Part shown: one piece after another, positions 24,082-31,796 of the stretch
How positions within the stretch are numbered: position 1 is the first letter of the stretch
Layout: every line of letters begins with the position of its first letter
The notes under the pieces: model-generated
Told to the model about the DNA's origin: nothing
Database searches by the model: none
Seen by the model: the letters and a program-made list of their open reading frames with translations, nothing else
Position numbers and translations under genes: made by a program
Assembly (NCBI GenBank): GCA_019638635.1
Contig: JAHBTM010000022.1
Span: forward strand, 1-33,913
Direction: 5' to 3'
Length of the DNA: 33,913 bases
From: Ferruginibacter sp.
GTDB lineage: Bacteria; Bacteroidota; Bacteroidia; Chitinophagales; Chitinophagaceae

Positions 24082-25383
24082 TCATTTAGTTTTAAAACGA
24101 ATCGTATATGGAGCTAATCTATTACCTCCATCTTCTTTTGAAAAATTTGAAATCACCAATCCGTAAGTTGTATTTGGTTTAAGGTCTTCAACTTCAATAG
24201 TATACCGCTTTTTGTCATCTGACCAACCAATATACTTTTTTACAACTAAAGGTTCTACTTCATTTGCTTGATCCAAATCAATGCTTCTACAGCAATCACT
24301 CATTGGATTAGAAAATTCTACTGTAATTAGTTTGAGTTTGGGAGATACACGATTACTTCCGTTTTTAAATTCAACTATTTTATTTACTGTGGGTCGCATC
24401 GATTCATATTTATTCCCAATTTCTTTCCATGTCATTGGTAAAAAGTTTGTGCCATCAATCAACTTTGCAAATGCTACTTCATTTCCATAATCAAGTTCTA
24501 TCAATTCTTTAATTGCTTTCTTCTTATCCGTGGCATTGTTATAATATCTTTCGCAAATTTCATATCCAATATAATATCCCAAATCATTCTCTTTTAATTC
24601 GTTCTGGTTTTCACTCCATAGCCAGTTCCCAATGTCATCATCTCTGAAAATCTCCACCATATATCTTTCTAAAACCCTTTCAGTATGCTGTTTCCCAAAA
24701 CGTATAGGGGGAGATAAAGGTTTTTTTGTAATCAGAGTTGAAACAAATTCGGCAACACCTTCAGCAACACAACGATGAATTATGCTTTGATTTTCCCAAC
24801 CTTTTTGTTGAGTATGAATATATTCGTGTATTGCGATACGAGGGATATCATAGGGAGCATATTCCTTTATAGCTTTTTGAATCCTTTCGGGAAGTTCTTC
24901 TAAAATGGTATTCTTTTGGGCGAGCATATACTCAGCACCAAAAAGAACTTTATTGCCTTCATACGTTCCTCCGCTTCTAAAAGCACCTATGGAAAAATAA
25001 ATGTTGGCTGGTTTAAGTTCGGGATAGATTTCTTTCAGCTGCCTGAGGTATTTCTCAATTTCCTTCGTATCCTTCAATAGATACGCTGAATTTCCTCTGA
25101 TAGAATTCCAAAATTTTGGATAATTCAAAATGTTTTGAACAAATTCATAATTCTGATAACGCCTTACAGATATTAAACCTTTTAAACCTTCTGTTCCTTT
25201 ATCGATATATAACTCGTTAATTAGTTTAATCCTTTCTAAACTGTCTGAAGATTGTATGATTCGGTCGTAGGTATTCCAGAAATTATCTATGTCTGATGTA
25301 ACAATTTGTTTTTTGAAGTCTTGTCCAAAAAGTCCATTCGTAAAAAGATATAGAGTAATTGTTAGTATTGTATTTCTAATCAT
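24082..25383 (-). CDS. Secreted gluzincin-like putative Zn-protease with C-terminal Ig-like domain
   Basis: The protein has 433 aa with a signal peptide (residues 1-20, up to GLFGQ). A zinc-protease motif HEYIHTQQ gives H186, E187 and H190, and VAEGVAEFV (E208, E212) could supply the third ligand, as in DUF2268/GldB-like predicted proteases. The last ~90 residues look like an Ig-like (Big_5/SbsA) domain: KLKLITVEFSNPMSD and LKPNTTYGLVISNF. Proteolysis is not proven. Codon use is visibly more AT-rich than in flanking genes (many AAA, ATT, TTA), suggesting recent acquisition. It starts about 30 bp after the duplicated tRNA-Ser end, and no promoter box is visible there. Confidence 0.75.
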   Translation of the reverse strand: MIRNTILTITLYLFTNGLFGQDFKKQIVTSDIDNFWNTYDRIIQSSDSLERIKLINELYIDKGTEGLKGLISVRRYQNYEFVQNILNYPKFWNSIRGNSAYLLKDTKEIEKYLRQLKEIYPELKPANIYFSIGAFRSGGTYEGNKVLFGAEYMLAQKNTILEELPERIQKAIKEYAPYDIPRIAIHEYIHTQQKGWENQSIIHRCVAEGVAEFVSTLITKKPLSPPIRFGKQHTERVLERYMVEIFRDDDIGNWLWSENQNELKENDLGYYIGYEICERYYNNATDKKKAIKELIELDYGNEVAFAKLIDGTNFLPMTWKEIGNKYESMRPTVNKIVEFKNGSNRVSPKLKLITVEFSNPMSDCCRSIDLDQANEVEPLVVKKYIGWSDDKKRYTIEVEDLKPNTTYGLVISNFSKEDGGNRLAPYTIRFKTK

Positions 25384-25415
25384 GTTGCTGATGCCTTTAT
25401 CGTAATGCTGCTAAG

Positions 25416-25517
25416 GTCGGAAGATTCGAACTAACTCCATCCATTGCATGTCAAAAAACTTGGTTGTAAAAAAATGCCCCAATTAGGGGCAAATTTTTTT
25501 TTCAGCGGAGAGAGAGG
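25416..25517. repeat. 102-bp direct repeat, copy 1 (tRNA-Ser 3' end plus terminator)
   Basis: Identical base for base to 25558-25659 (offset 142). Contents: GTCGGAAGATTCGAACTAAC (which resembles a tRNA T-arm), a spacer, the GCCCC-AATTA-GGGGC terminator hairpin (25476-25490) and, at its right end, the last 12 nt of tRNA-Ser on the minus strand. The rest of the tRNA is absent from this copy. Confidence 0.95.
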
Positions 25518-25564
25518 TGCCGACGACAAGTGTCGGCATTCCGACAAGCTTCGCTTCGTCGGAA
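25518..25564. repeat. Twin hairpins separating the two 102-bp repeats
   Basis: Two successive inverted repeats lie here: TGCCGAC - GACAAGT - GTCGGCA (25518-25538) and TTCCGAC - 12 nt - GTCGGAA (25539-25564). The inner 12 nt can pair further (AAGC/GCTT). The last arm, GTCGGAA, forms the first bases of repeat copy 2, and copy 1 begins with the same arm but lacks a partner. The arms resemble REP-type or mobile hairpin DNA. Confidence 0.8.
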
Positions 25565-25659
25565 GATTCGAACTAACTCCATCCATTGCATGTCAAAAAA
25601 CTTGGTTGTAAAAAAATGCCCCAATTAGGGGCAAATTTTTTTTTCAGCGGAGAGAGAGG
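25558..25659. repeat. 102-bp direct repeat, copy 2 (contiguous with complete tRNA-Ser)
   Basis: Perfect copy of 25416-25517. Here the repeat runs on into the complete tRNA-Ser gene, so it is presumably the original. The repeat ends inside the acceptor/T-arm, the usual crossover point of tRNA-targeting integrases. Confidence 0.95.
25610..25644. terminator. Intrinsic terminator of tRNA-Ser (duplicated at 25468-25502)
   Basis: Stem GCCCC/GGGGC (25618-25622 and 25628-25632) around AATTA. On the minus strand seven T follow (25616 to 25610), so it ends the tRNA transcript. Nine T on the plus strand make it bidirectional. Confidence 0.8.
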
Positions 25660-25732
25660 GATTCGAACCCCCGGACCTTTGACAGTCAACGGTTTTCAAG
25701 ACCGCCGCATTCGACCGCTCTGCCATCTCTCC
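25648..25732 (-). tRNA. tRNA-Ser (anticodon TGA)
   Basis: Minus strand, 85 nt. The acceptor stem GGAGAGA (25726-25732) pairs with TCTCTCC (25649-25655), with discriminator G at 25648. The anticodon stem-loop CGGT-CTTGAAA-ACCG puts TGA at 25696-25698 and reads UCA codons. A long variable arm (class II) and the T-loop GTTCGAATC are present. CCA is not encoded. It has its own consensus promoter and terminator. Confidence 0.95.
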
Positions 25733-25736
25733 GCGG

Positions 25737-25767
25737 CAAAAGTAAGGTTAGAATACATTTCAACAAA
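25737..25767 (-). promoter_or_regulatory. Consensus promoter of tRNA-Ser
   Basis: Minus strand: TTTG (25764-25767), 19 nt, TACTTTTG (25737-25744). Exact -33/-7 match; the tRNA 5' end is 5 nt downstream of the -7 box, so a leaderless or nearly leaderless precursor is expected. Confidence 0.75.
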
Positions 25768-25807
25768 AATAATTTTAATCAATACCCAAAGAGTACACCC
25801 GTTCAGG

Positions 25808-27751
25808 TTATACTTCTCCTAATTCCATCAACTTTTCAAACACAGTTTCGTATTCCTGATTGCAGGCAAAACAGGCTTCCGTTGCTTTTTTGTATTTTGT
25901 TTCCGTTTCTACAAATTTGTTTTTATCAGCATATATTTCAGGTAAACCCAGTTGTGCTTCCAATGCTGATTTTTCTTTGTTCAGTTTAGCCAGTTGCTCC
26001 TCTAGTTGCTTGAATCTATTCTTCAGTTTCTGAACTTCTTTTTTCTGATCACGGTCGGGAGTGTTGTGAACCGGTTTTTTAACTTGTGTATGGTCTGCCA
26101 CCGCTTTTACCGGTTCGGGTTTTGGTATGGAGGAGGCTACTGCTGCTGCTTTTTCCCGCCGGCTTTTCCAATCTTCCCACTCGGCATAATTGCCTTTAAA
26201 TTCACGCACCTTATGGTTGTCGATTTCCCAGATTTTGTTGGCTATGCGGGAGATGAAATAACGATCGTGGCTCACAATAATTAAACTGCCCTCGTATTTA
26301 TTCAGGGCCTCTACCAGTAAATCCACCGAATGAATATCCAAGTGATTGGTAGGTTCATCCAACATTAAAAAATTTGCTTTGCTTGCAATCGTTTTTGCCA
26401 AAGCCACTCGTGCTTTCTCACCACCACTCAATACTTTGATTTTCTTATCTACCTCATCTCCACTGAAAAGGAAAGCGCCCAGCAATGCACGCAATTCCAA
26501 ATCATTTTTTCCGCTGCGTGCTTCCTTCATTTCATCCAGGATGTTGTTTTCCAGATTCAAGGCTTCTAACTGATGTTGAGCATAGAACGATTCCACTACA
26601 TTATGACCCCAGATTCGCTCTCCTTCAAAAGGTTCTACCCCGGCAATAATTCTCAACAATGTCGTTTTACCTTTACCGTTAGCACCAATCAGTGCTATCT
26701 TATCACCGCGTTCTATCTCTGCTGCTGCATCCTGTAATATCTCCACATCCTTAAAACTTTTATGAATGTGTTTCAGGGTAACAATGGTTCTTCCGGGTTG
26801 ACGATCGATACTGAAATTGATGCGCATGTTTGGTCTTTCCAGTTCTACATCTTCAATCCGCTCCAGTTTATCGAGTCGTTTAACGATACTTTGCGCCTGA
26901 GCGGCCTTACTGGCCTTGGCTTTGAAACGTTCTACAAATCTTTCCTGCTGGCGAATGTAATCCTGCTGATTGTCGTAGGCTTTCTTTTGCAAATCAATCC
27001 GCATCGCTTTCTCCTGCTCGTAAAATGAATAGTTACCCGAATAAAAATGTAGTTCCTGCTGATACAATTCCACAATCTTTGTAACCATGCGATCGAGAAA
27101 AAACCGGTCGTGCGAAATAATGACCACCGCACCCTGGTAATGACTCAGGTACTTTTCCAGCCATTCAATACTGGGTAAATCAAGGTGGTTGGTGGGTTCG
27201 TCCAACAACAATACATCCGGTTGTTGTAAAATCATTTTCGCCAGCAATACCCGCATCCTCCATCCACCACTGAACTTTTTATATGGTTTTTGCAAATCGG
27301 CATTGGCAAAACCTAAACCTTGTAAAATTTCTTCTGTTTTATGATGAATACTATATCCGTCCAGCACATCCATTTCATGCAACTTTTCCGCATAGGTGAT
27401 GGCCAGCGCTTCGTCTCCGGTTTTCTCCAGTTCATGCCCGAGGGTCTCTAATTCTTTCTCTAGTTGTTTAACGCGCTCAAAAGCACCAAGAGCTACTTCC
27501 AGTATCGAATCTTCTGTATCAAATCCCAGCAAATCCTGATGCAGAAAGCCTATGGTGGTTTCGCGGCCCTTTTCCACCTGTCCCGCAGAAGGGGTGTATT
27601 GACCGGTCAGCACCTTAAACAAAGTAGACTTTCCCGTACCGTTATAGCCTATTAGTCCGATTCGTTCATTAGGTTGTATATGCCATGTGGCATCTCTCAC
27701 AATGGTACGTGCACCGAATTCAAATGTCACATTTTGTAAACCCAGAAGCAT
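25808..27751 (-). CDS. ABC-F family ATPase (ribosome-associated)
   Basis: The protein has 647 aa with two ABC ATPase domains and no membrane segments. Domain 1: Walker A GYNGTGKS (35-42), signature FSGGWRMRVLLAKM, Walker B LLLDEPTNHLD. Then a charged linker of about 80 residues with the RQQERFVERFKAKASKAAQA type helix pair (P-site tRNA interaction motif). Domain 2: GANGKGKT, LSGGEKARVALAK, FLMLDEPTNHLD. A Lys/Glu-rich C-terminal coiled coil (about 560-647) is as in Uup/YdiF-type members. ABC-F proteins enter the ribosomal E site and help stalled or antibiotic-bound ribosomes. This looks like a housekeeping Uup/YdiF type rather than an antibiotic-resistance factor, but sequence alone does not decide. 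Confidence 0.93.
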   Translation of the reverse strand: MLLGLQNVTFEFGARTIVRDATWHIQPNERIGLIGYNGTGKSTLFKVLTGQYTPSAGQVEKGRETTIGFLHQDLLGFDTEDSILEVALGAFERVKQLEKELETLGHELEKTGDEALAITYAEKLHEMDVLDGYSIHHKTEEILQGLGFANADLQKPYKKFSGGWRMRVLLAKMILQQPDVLLLDEPTNHLDLPSIEWLEKYLSHYQGAVVIISHDRFFLDRMVTKIVELYQQELHFYSGNYSFYEQEKAMRIDLQKKAYDNQQDYIRQQERFVERFKAKASKAAQAQSIVKRLDKLERIEDVELERPNMRINFSIDRQPGRTIVTLKHIHKSFKDVEILQDAAAEIERGDKIALIGANGKGKTTLLRIIAGVEPFEGERIWGHNVVESFYAQHQLEALNLENNILDEMKEARSGKNDLELRALLGAFLFSGDEVDKKIKVLSGGEKARVALAKTIASKANFLMLDEPTNHLDIHSVDLLVEALNKYEGSLIIVSHDRYFISRIANKIWEIDNHKVREFKGNYAEWEDWKSRREKAAAVASSIPKPEPVKAVADHTQVKKPVHNTPDRDQKKEVQKLKNRFKQLEEQLAKLNKEKSALEAQLGLPEIYADKNKFVETETKYKKATEACFACNQEYETVFEKLMELGEV

Positions 27752-27766
27752 TTAAGAAAATTTTTG

Positions 27767-27774
27767 CAAAAGTA
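27767..27774 (-). promoter_or_regulatory. -7 box of the ABC-F gene
   Basis: Minus strand TACTTTTG, a perfect TAnnTTTG, 15 nt before the ATG at 27751. No TTTG at the expected -33 position. Confidence 0.5.
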
Positions 27775-27812
27775 ATTGATTGCAGCTACTTATCCCGAAG
27801 TACCTGAATACT

Positions 27813-27820
27813 TAACTTTG
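27813..27820 (+). promoter_or_regulatory. -7 box of the DUF3347/TonB-receptor transcript
   Basis: TAACTTTG, a perfect TAnnTTTG, 16 nt before the ATG at 27837. No clear -33. Divergent from the ABC-F promoter 38 bp away. Confidence 0.5.
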
Positions 27821-27836
27821 CACCAAATTTTAATGT

Positions 27837-28451
27837 ATGAAGAAGTTCCTGGGTTTTGTTGTTTTGATTTTTGCGGGTTGGGCCGTGTGGTGGTTCTTTA
27901 TTAAAGACGATGGCCCTGCAAAACCCAAGCCACCGAAGCAACAACCGGTAACGCTGAATAAAAACTCAGCTCAATTCAACGCCAGCCTAAACGAATTGGT
28001 AACGAGTTACCTGAGCCTTAAAGATGCACTTGTGCAATCGGATACGGCCAGAGCAACAGAACAATCAGGACTATTCAATCAATTGCTGGACAGCATCCCT
28101 TACGCAGAGCTGCAAAATGATTCTGCACAGATTTTGGAAGGCGTTGAGATGATTGTAAAAGATTTAAGGCATCATGCTGTCAGCATCTCTGGAGCACGCA
28201 GTTTGCAGGGTATGCGCGAACATTTCAGCAGCCTGAGCGATTTGCTCTATCCCGGGTTTTTAAAAATGGTGAATTACGAAGGTGCGGTATTGTATGTTCA
28301 GCATTGTCCGATGGCTTTTAATGGCGATCAGGGAGCCAATTGGCTGAGCCGCGAATCTGAAATTATGAATCCATACCTCGGTAAAGATCATCCTATATAC
28401 AAAGGCGGCATGTTGCATTGTGGCGAAGTGCTCGATAGTATTGCACCCTAA
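27837..28451 (+). CDS. DUF3347-domain protein, membrane-anchored
   Basis: The protein has 204 aa. One N-terminal membrane segment (residues 4-22) is followed by a short Pro/Lys linker (29-37). Residues ~45-204 form a DUF3347 helical domain, ending in the family's conserved block HCPMAFNGDQGANWLSRESE and NPYLG, then MLHCGEV. H156/C157 and H194/C195 are candidate metal ligands. DUF3347 is often found with copper and cation efflux or CusB-like proteins in Bacteroidota, so copper binding in the periplasm is plausible but inferred. It precedes the TonB-dependent receptor by 29 bp on the same strand, so they are probably one transcript. Confidence 0.88.
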   Translation: MKKFLGFVVLIFAGWAVWWFFIKDDGPAKPKPPKQQPVTLNKNSAQFNASLNELVTSYLSLKDALVQSDTARATEQSGLFNQLLDSIPYAELQNDSAQILEGVEMIVKDLRHHAVSISGARSLQGMREHFSSLSDLLYPGFLKMVNYEGAVLYVQHCPMAFNGDQGANWLSRESEIMNPYLGKDHPIYKGGMLHCGEVLDSIAP

Positions 28452-28480
28452 TCTGTTCCTGTTTCAACCCTTAGTACCTT

Positions 28481-30841
28481 ATGAGAAAAATTTTATTCCT
28501 ATGCCTGATGCTATTGTCAGGTACACTCCGTACAGAAGCGCAACAAAATAAAACCCTGAGCGGCTTTGTACGCGATGTAACCAGCGGCGAAACCCTCCTT
28601 GGAGCTACCATTACTGTGGTGGAAACCAAGAAGGTAATCAATACCAATGCGTACGGCTTCTACTCGTTAACGTTACCTGCAGCTGAATACACAATCCTGG
28701 TCACATTTGTTGGTTTTCAAAGTGCCAGTTATAAGGTGGACTTAACAGCAGACCGTGAACTGAATGTCCCACTGGAACCATATGTGGCCACTGATGAAGC
28801 AGTGGTTGTGGCTTCTACCAAAAAAGAAAGTAACCTTCGTTCAGCTCAAATGGGAAAAGTGAGTTTGCCGATAGAGCAAATCAAAACCATTCCTGCATTT
28901 TTGGGCGAAGTGGATTTATTGAAAGTGGTTCAACTGGTACCGGGCGTTAGAAATGCGGGTGAAGGAAGTTCCGGTATTTATGTGCGTGGAGGTGGGCCGG
29001 ATCAAAACCTGATCATTCTCGATGATGCCGTGGTGTATAACACCGGGCACCTGTTCGGTTTCTTCTCCATTTTTAATGCCGACGCTATTAAGAATGTAAC
29101 GCTCATCAAAGGCGGTATGCCGGCTCAGTATGGTGGCCGCTTATCCAGTGTGTTGGATGTATCCATGAAGGAGGGGAATAATCAACAATTTCAGGCCGAA
29201 GGAGGAATAGGATTAATCGCATCCCGTTTTTCTATTCAGGGCCCGTTGAAGAAAAATGTTTCTTCTTTTATTCTGTCTGGCCGTCGGACATATATTGATG
29301 CTTTGGTAAAACCTTTCGTCAGTAAAGAAAGCCAGTTCCGCGGTTCGGGATATTATTTCTACGACCTGAATGCTAAAGTAAATTATACCATCAGTTCTAA
29401 GGATAAACTCTATATCAGCGGATATTTTGGAAGGGATGTGTTTGATTTTGTGAACGGTCGCCAAAGCCTTAATGTAAATATTCCATGGGGAAATGCTACT
29501 GCTACAATGCGTTGGAACCACGTGTTTAACAAAAAGTTGTTTGCCAACACCACAGCCGTGTATAATGATTATAATTTTAGTTTCACCGGTGCGCAGGAAA
29601 CGTTTGAAGTGAAACTGGCTTCGGGTATACGCGACATCAGTTTGAAACATGACCTGGATTTTTATCCTTCCACAGAACATAAAATGAAGATGGGTGCACA
29701 GTATATTTGGCATCGGTTTACACCCAGTGTGGTCAGTGGCCGCCAGGATTCTGTGGTGTTCAATCCGGCCAATGCACAAATTAAATACGCGCATGAGGCC
29801 GCAGTGTATGTACAGGATGATTGGGATGTTTCATCTAAAGTAAAAGTGAATGCAGGGCTACGATATTCTTTTTTCCAACAAACCGGCCCGTTTAAAATGT
29901 ATGAAACGGATGCAGATGGCAACCGGCTGGACAGTACCGTATTTGGGCGTGGACAAAAAGTGAAATCGTATGGTGGTCTGGAACCGAGGTTTTCTATACG
30001 GTATAGCATAAACGATGTAGCTTCTGTGAAGGGGTCGGTTACAAAAAATTATCAGTATATCCACCTCGTTAGCAATGCGGGAACTACACTACCTACAGAC
30101 CTGTGGGTACCTAGCACATATATGGTGCAACCTCAGGAAAGTTGGTTATATGCAGCGGGGTTCTTCCGGAATTTTAAAAACGGTATGTTTGAAACCTCTG
30201 TAGAAGTATATTATAAGGATATGCAGAATCAGATTGAATATGAGGAGGGGTACACACCTCGAACATTGGAAGATACAGAAACACAATTTGTTTTCGGACG
30301 TGGAAGAAGTTTCGGTGCTGAGTTCTTCGTGAATAAAACCCGTGGACGATTAACCGGATGGGTAGGATATACCATCAGCCGCACCGATAGAATCTTCAAA
30401 GACCTGAACGAAGGGAAACGTTTCCCGGCTAAGTACGATCGCCGGCATGATTTGTCAGTAGTGGCCATGTACAACCTTAACAAAAAATGGAAACTCGCAG
30501 CCACCTTCGTGTACGGAAGCGGAAACGCAGCTACATTGCCACAACGGTTTTATATTATGGAAGGTGTTTTGTCACAGGAATACAGCCGTATCAACCAGTA
30601 TCGTTTACCGTCCTATCATCGGTTAGATTTGTCGGCCACGCTAACGCCTAAACGCAATACCAATCGAAAATGGAAAACGGAGTGGGTATTTGCTATTTAC
30701 AATGCTTACAGCAGGCAAAACCCATATTTCATCTATTTCGATCAGGAAGGGAATCCACTCGAGGGAAGTGTACAAGTTCAGGCAAAACAGGTGGCTTTGT
30801 TTCCTATCATTCCTTCCGTTACCTGGAATTTTAAGTTTTAA
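28481..30841 (+). CDS. TonB-dependent outer-membrane receptor with CarboxypepD_reg domain
   Basis: The protein has 786 aa. A signal peptide ends near LRTEAQQ. An N-terminal carboxypeptidase-regulatory-like beta domain (about 25-105) begins KTLSGFVRDVTSGETLLGAT. The plug domain (about 115-230) contains LKVVQLVPGVRNAGEGSSGI and YVRGGGPDQNLIILDDAVVY. A 22-strand barrel fills the rest, ending in Phe (VTWNFKF), as outer-membrane proteins do. No SusD partner follows, so this is not a glycan SusCD pair. Co-transcription with the DUF3347 protein hints at a metal or metal-complex substrate. That is inference; the substrate cannot be read from sequence. Confidence 0.93.
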   Translation: MRKILFLCLMLLSGTLRTEAQQNKTLSGFVRDVTSGETLLGATITVVETKKVINTNAYGFYSLTLPAAEYTILVTFVGFQSASYKVDLTADRELNVPLEPYVATDEAVVVASTKKESNLRSAQMGKVSLPIEQIKTIPAFLGEVDLLKVVQLVPGVRNAGEGSSGIYVRGGGPDQNLIILDDAVVYNTGHLFGFFSIFNADAIKNVTLIKGGMPAQYGGRLSSVLDVSMKEGNNQQFQAEGGIGLIASRFSIQGPLKKNVSSFILSGRRTYIDALVKPFVSKESQFRGSGYYFYDLNAKVNYTISSKDKLYISGYFGRDVFDFVNGRQSLNVNIPWGNATATMRWNHVFNKKLFANTTAVYNDYNFSFTGAQETFEVKLASGIRDISLKHDLDFYPSTEHKMKMGAQYIWHRFTPSVVSGRQDSVVFNPANAQIKYAHEAAVYVQDDWDVSSKVKVNAGLRYSFFQQTGPFKMYETDADGNRLDSTVFGRGQKVKSYGGLEPRFSIRYSINDVASVKGSVTKNYQYIHLVSNAGTTLPTDLWVPSTYMVQPQESWLYAAGFFRNFKNGMFETSVEVYYKDMQNQIEYEEGYTPRTLEDTETQFVFGRGRSFGAEFFVNKTRGRLTGWVGYTISRTDRIFKDLNEGKRFPAKYDRRHDLSVVAMYNLNKKWKLAATFVYGSGNAATLPQRFYIMEGVLSQEYSRINQYRLPSYHRLDLSATLTPKRNTNRKWKTEWVFAIYNAYSRQNPYFIYFDQEGNPLEGSVQVQAKQVALFPIIPSVTWNFKF

Positions 30842-31090
30842 TGAATTACGCCATTTGACTTACGTGCATTTCAGATGATAATATATTATATAATAGAACA
30901 TGCTCGGTTAAACGTAGCATGTGCGCTGATAATATAATGGGTTAAGCAACGGTTCAAATTGTGTCGAATCATATCGAAAACACAAAACTTATTGTTTGAC
31001 AAAAGCAAATTTTCTATCGTTTGAATTAAATTGTTATGTTGCCAAAATATCAATGAATGATTTATTCGGATAAACACCCATACTTTTTCT
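30842..31090. other. Non-genic stretch downstream of the TonB receptor
   Basis: AT-rich DNA with no convincing gene. It holds a hairpin at 30898-30922: ACATGCT/AGCATGT arms, with CG/CG pairing inside and an 11-nt middle. AT-rich GATAATATA-type sequence lies on both sides. No T-run follows, so a terminator role for the receptor gene is uncertain. Confidence 0.5.
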
Positions 31091-31222
31091 TTCATACCAA
31101 TCGGGGCAACACATATAACCCTTTCTTTCCTCATTAGGGGAATTGTCAATCACTCCAAAATTCCCGAACTTTAAAATGGGCTTGAGGGTATAGCCGTCCC
31201 TAGGGGAAAATATTTTAAACAC
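31034..31222 (-). other. Longest cassette reading frame of the tandem array (unit 1)
   Basis: The minus strand from GTG 31222 to a stop at 31034 encodes 62 residues. It shares IFSPRDGYTLKPILKFG with the other units, then has its own tail (GVIDNSPNEERKGYMCCPDW, ending FIDILAT). It may be the remaining full 3' end of a parental gene. Expression is doubtful: there is no promoter box and the GTG start is arbitrary. Confidence 0.3.
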
Positions 31223-31675
31223 ACAATAACAGTCAGGTTACATTACACTATTCGCAATTAAACACAATTTCATACCTCCATAACTCCCCATCCGAGTAAT
31301 TGACAGGAAGCAAAATTTTTCCGAACTTTAAAATGGGCTTGAGGGTATAGCCGTCCCTAGGGGAAAATATTTTAAACACACAATAACAGTCAGGTTACAT
31401 TAAACTATTCGCAATTAAACACAATTTCATACCCCCTAAAACCCCCATCCGGGGAATTGTACACATCAACATTTTTCCCGAACTTTAAAATGGGCTTGAG
31501 GGTATAGCCGTCCCTAGGGGAAAATACTTTTTCACGCACAAACTTTCAGGTATCAATATATAAATTCTCATCCTCTGAAAATTCATACCCCCTAAAACCC
31601 CCATCCGGGGAATTGTACACATCAACATTTTTCCCGAACTTTAAAATGGGCTTGAGGGTATAGCCGTCCCTAGGG
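31091..31675 (-). repeat. Four ~157-bp tandem units with a 43-bp near-identical core
   Basis: Cores lie at 31163-31205, 31320-31362, 31477-31519 and 31633-31675 (spacing 157, 157, 156; each CCGAACTTTAAAATGGGCTT and onward to CCCTAGGG). Each unit also has a TTCATACC block (31091, 31269, 31426, 31582), 51 bp before the core in units 2-4, and a 62-63 bp segment that is near-identical after cores 1 and 2 and diverged after core 3. Read on the minus strand every core gives PRDGYTLKPILKFG, followed by 23-42 residues and a stop: at 31546 (unit 4), 31405 (unit 3), 31248 (unit 2) and 31034 (unit 1). It looks like a tandem array of duplicated 3' gene ends. No parent gene is in the window. Confidence 0.9.
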
Positions 31676-31796
31676 AGGATTCCCTATAATGTAATGGGTT
31701 CTTAAATATCAAATCGCTTTTCTGCTTTACGGCCAACCTGAAAAAAAATTACAAGTTATGTTGGAGGCAATTGAGCCAAAGATTTTAAGCTTACTT

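Noticed and set aside
25586-25822. 78-aa plus-strand reading frame ending in ERGIRTPGPLTVNGFQDRR-like text
   Set aside because: This is the antisense of tRNA-Ser, a well-known artefact of translated tRNA genes.
29213-29794. 193-aa minus-strand frame inside the TonB receptor
   Set aside because: Antisense shadow of a convincing barrel coding region; no start context or family resemblance.
30886-31149. 87-aa minus-strand reading frame
   Set aside because: Low complexity, hairpin DNA in its 3' part, no promoter box and overlap with the first array unit in another frame.
31091-31675. Tandem array as a CRISPR or an integron attC series
   Set aside because: The repeated part is about 95 bp with short 62-63 bp parts between, of which two are nearly identical. 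No spacers of unrelated sequence, no cas or integrase gene, no GTTRRRY/RYYYAAC pair.
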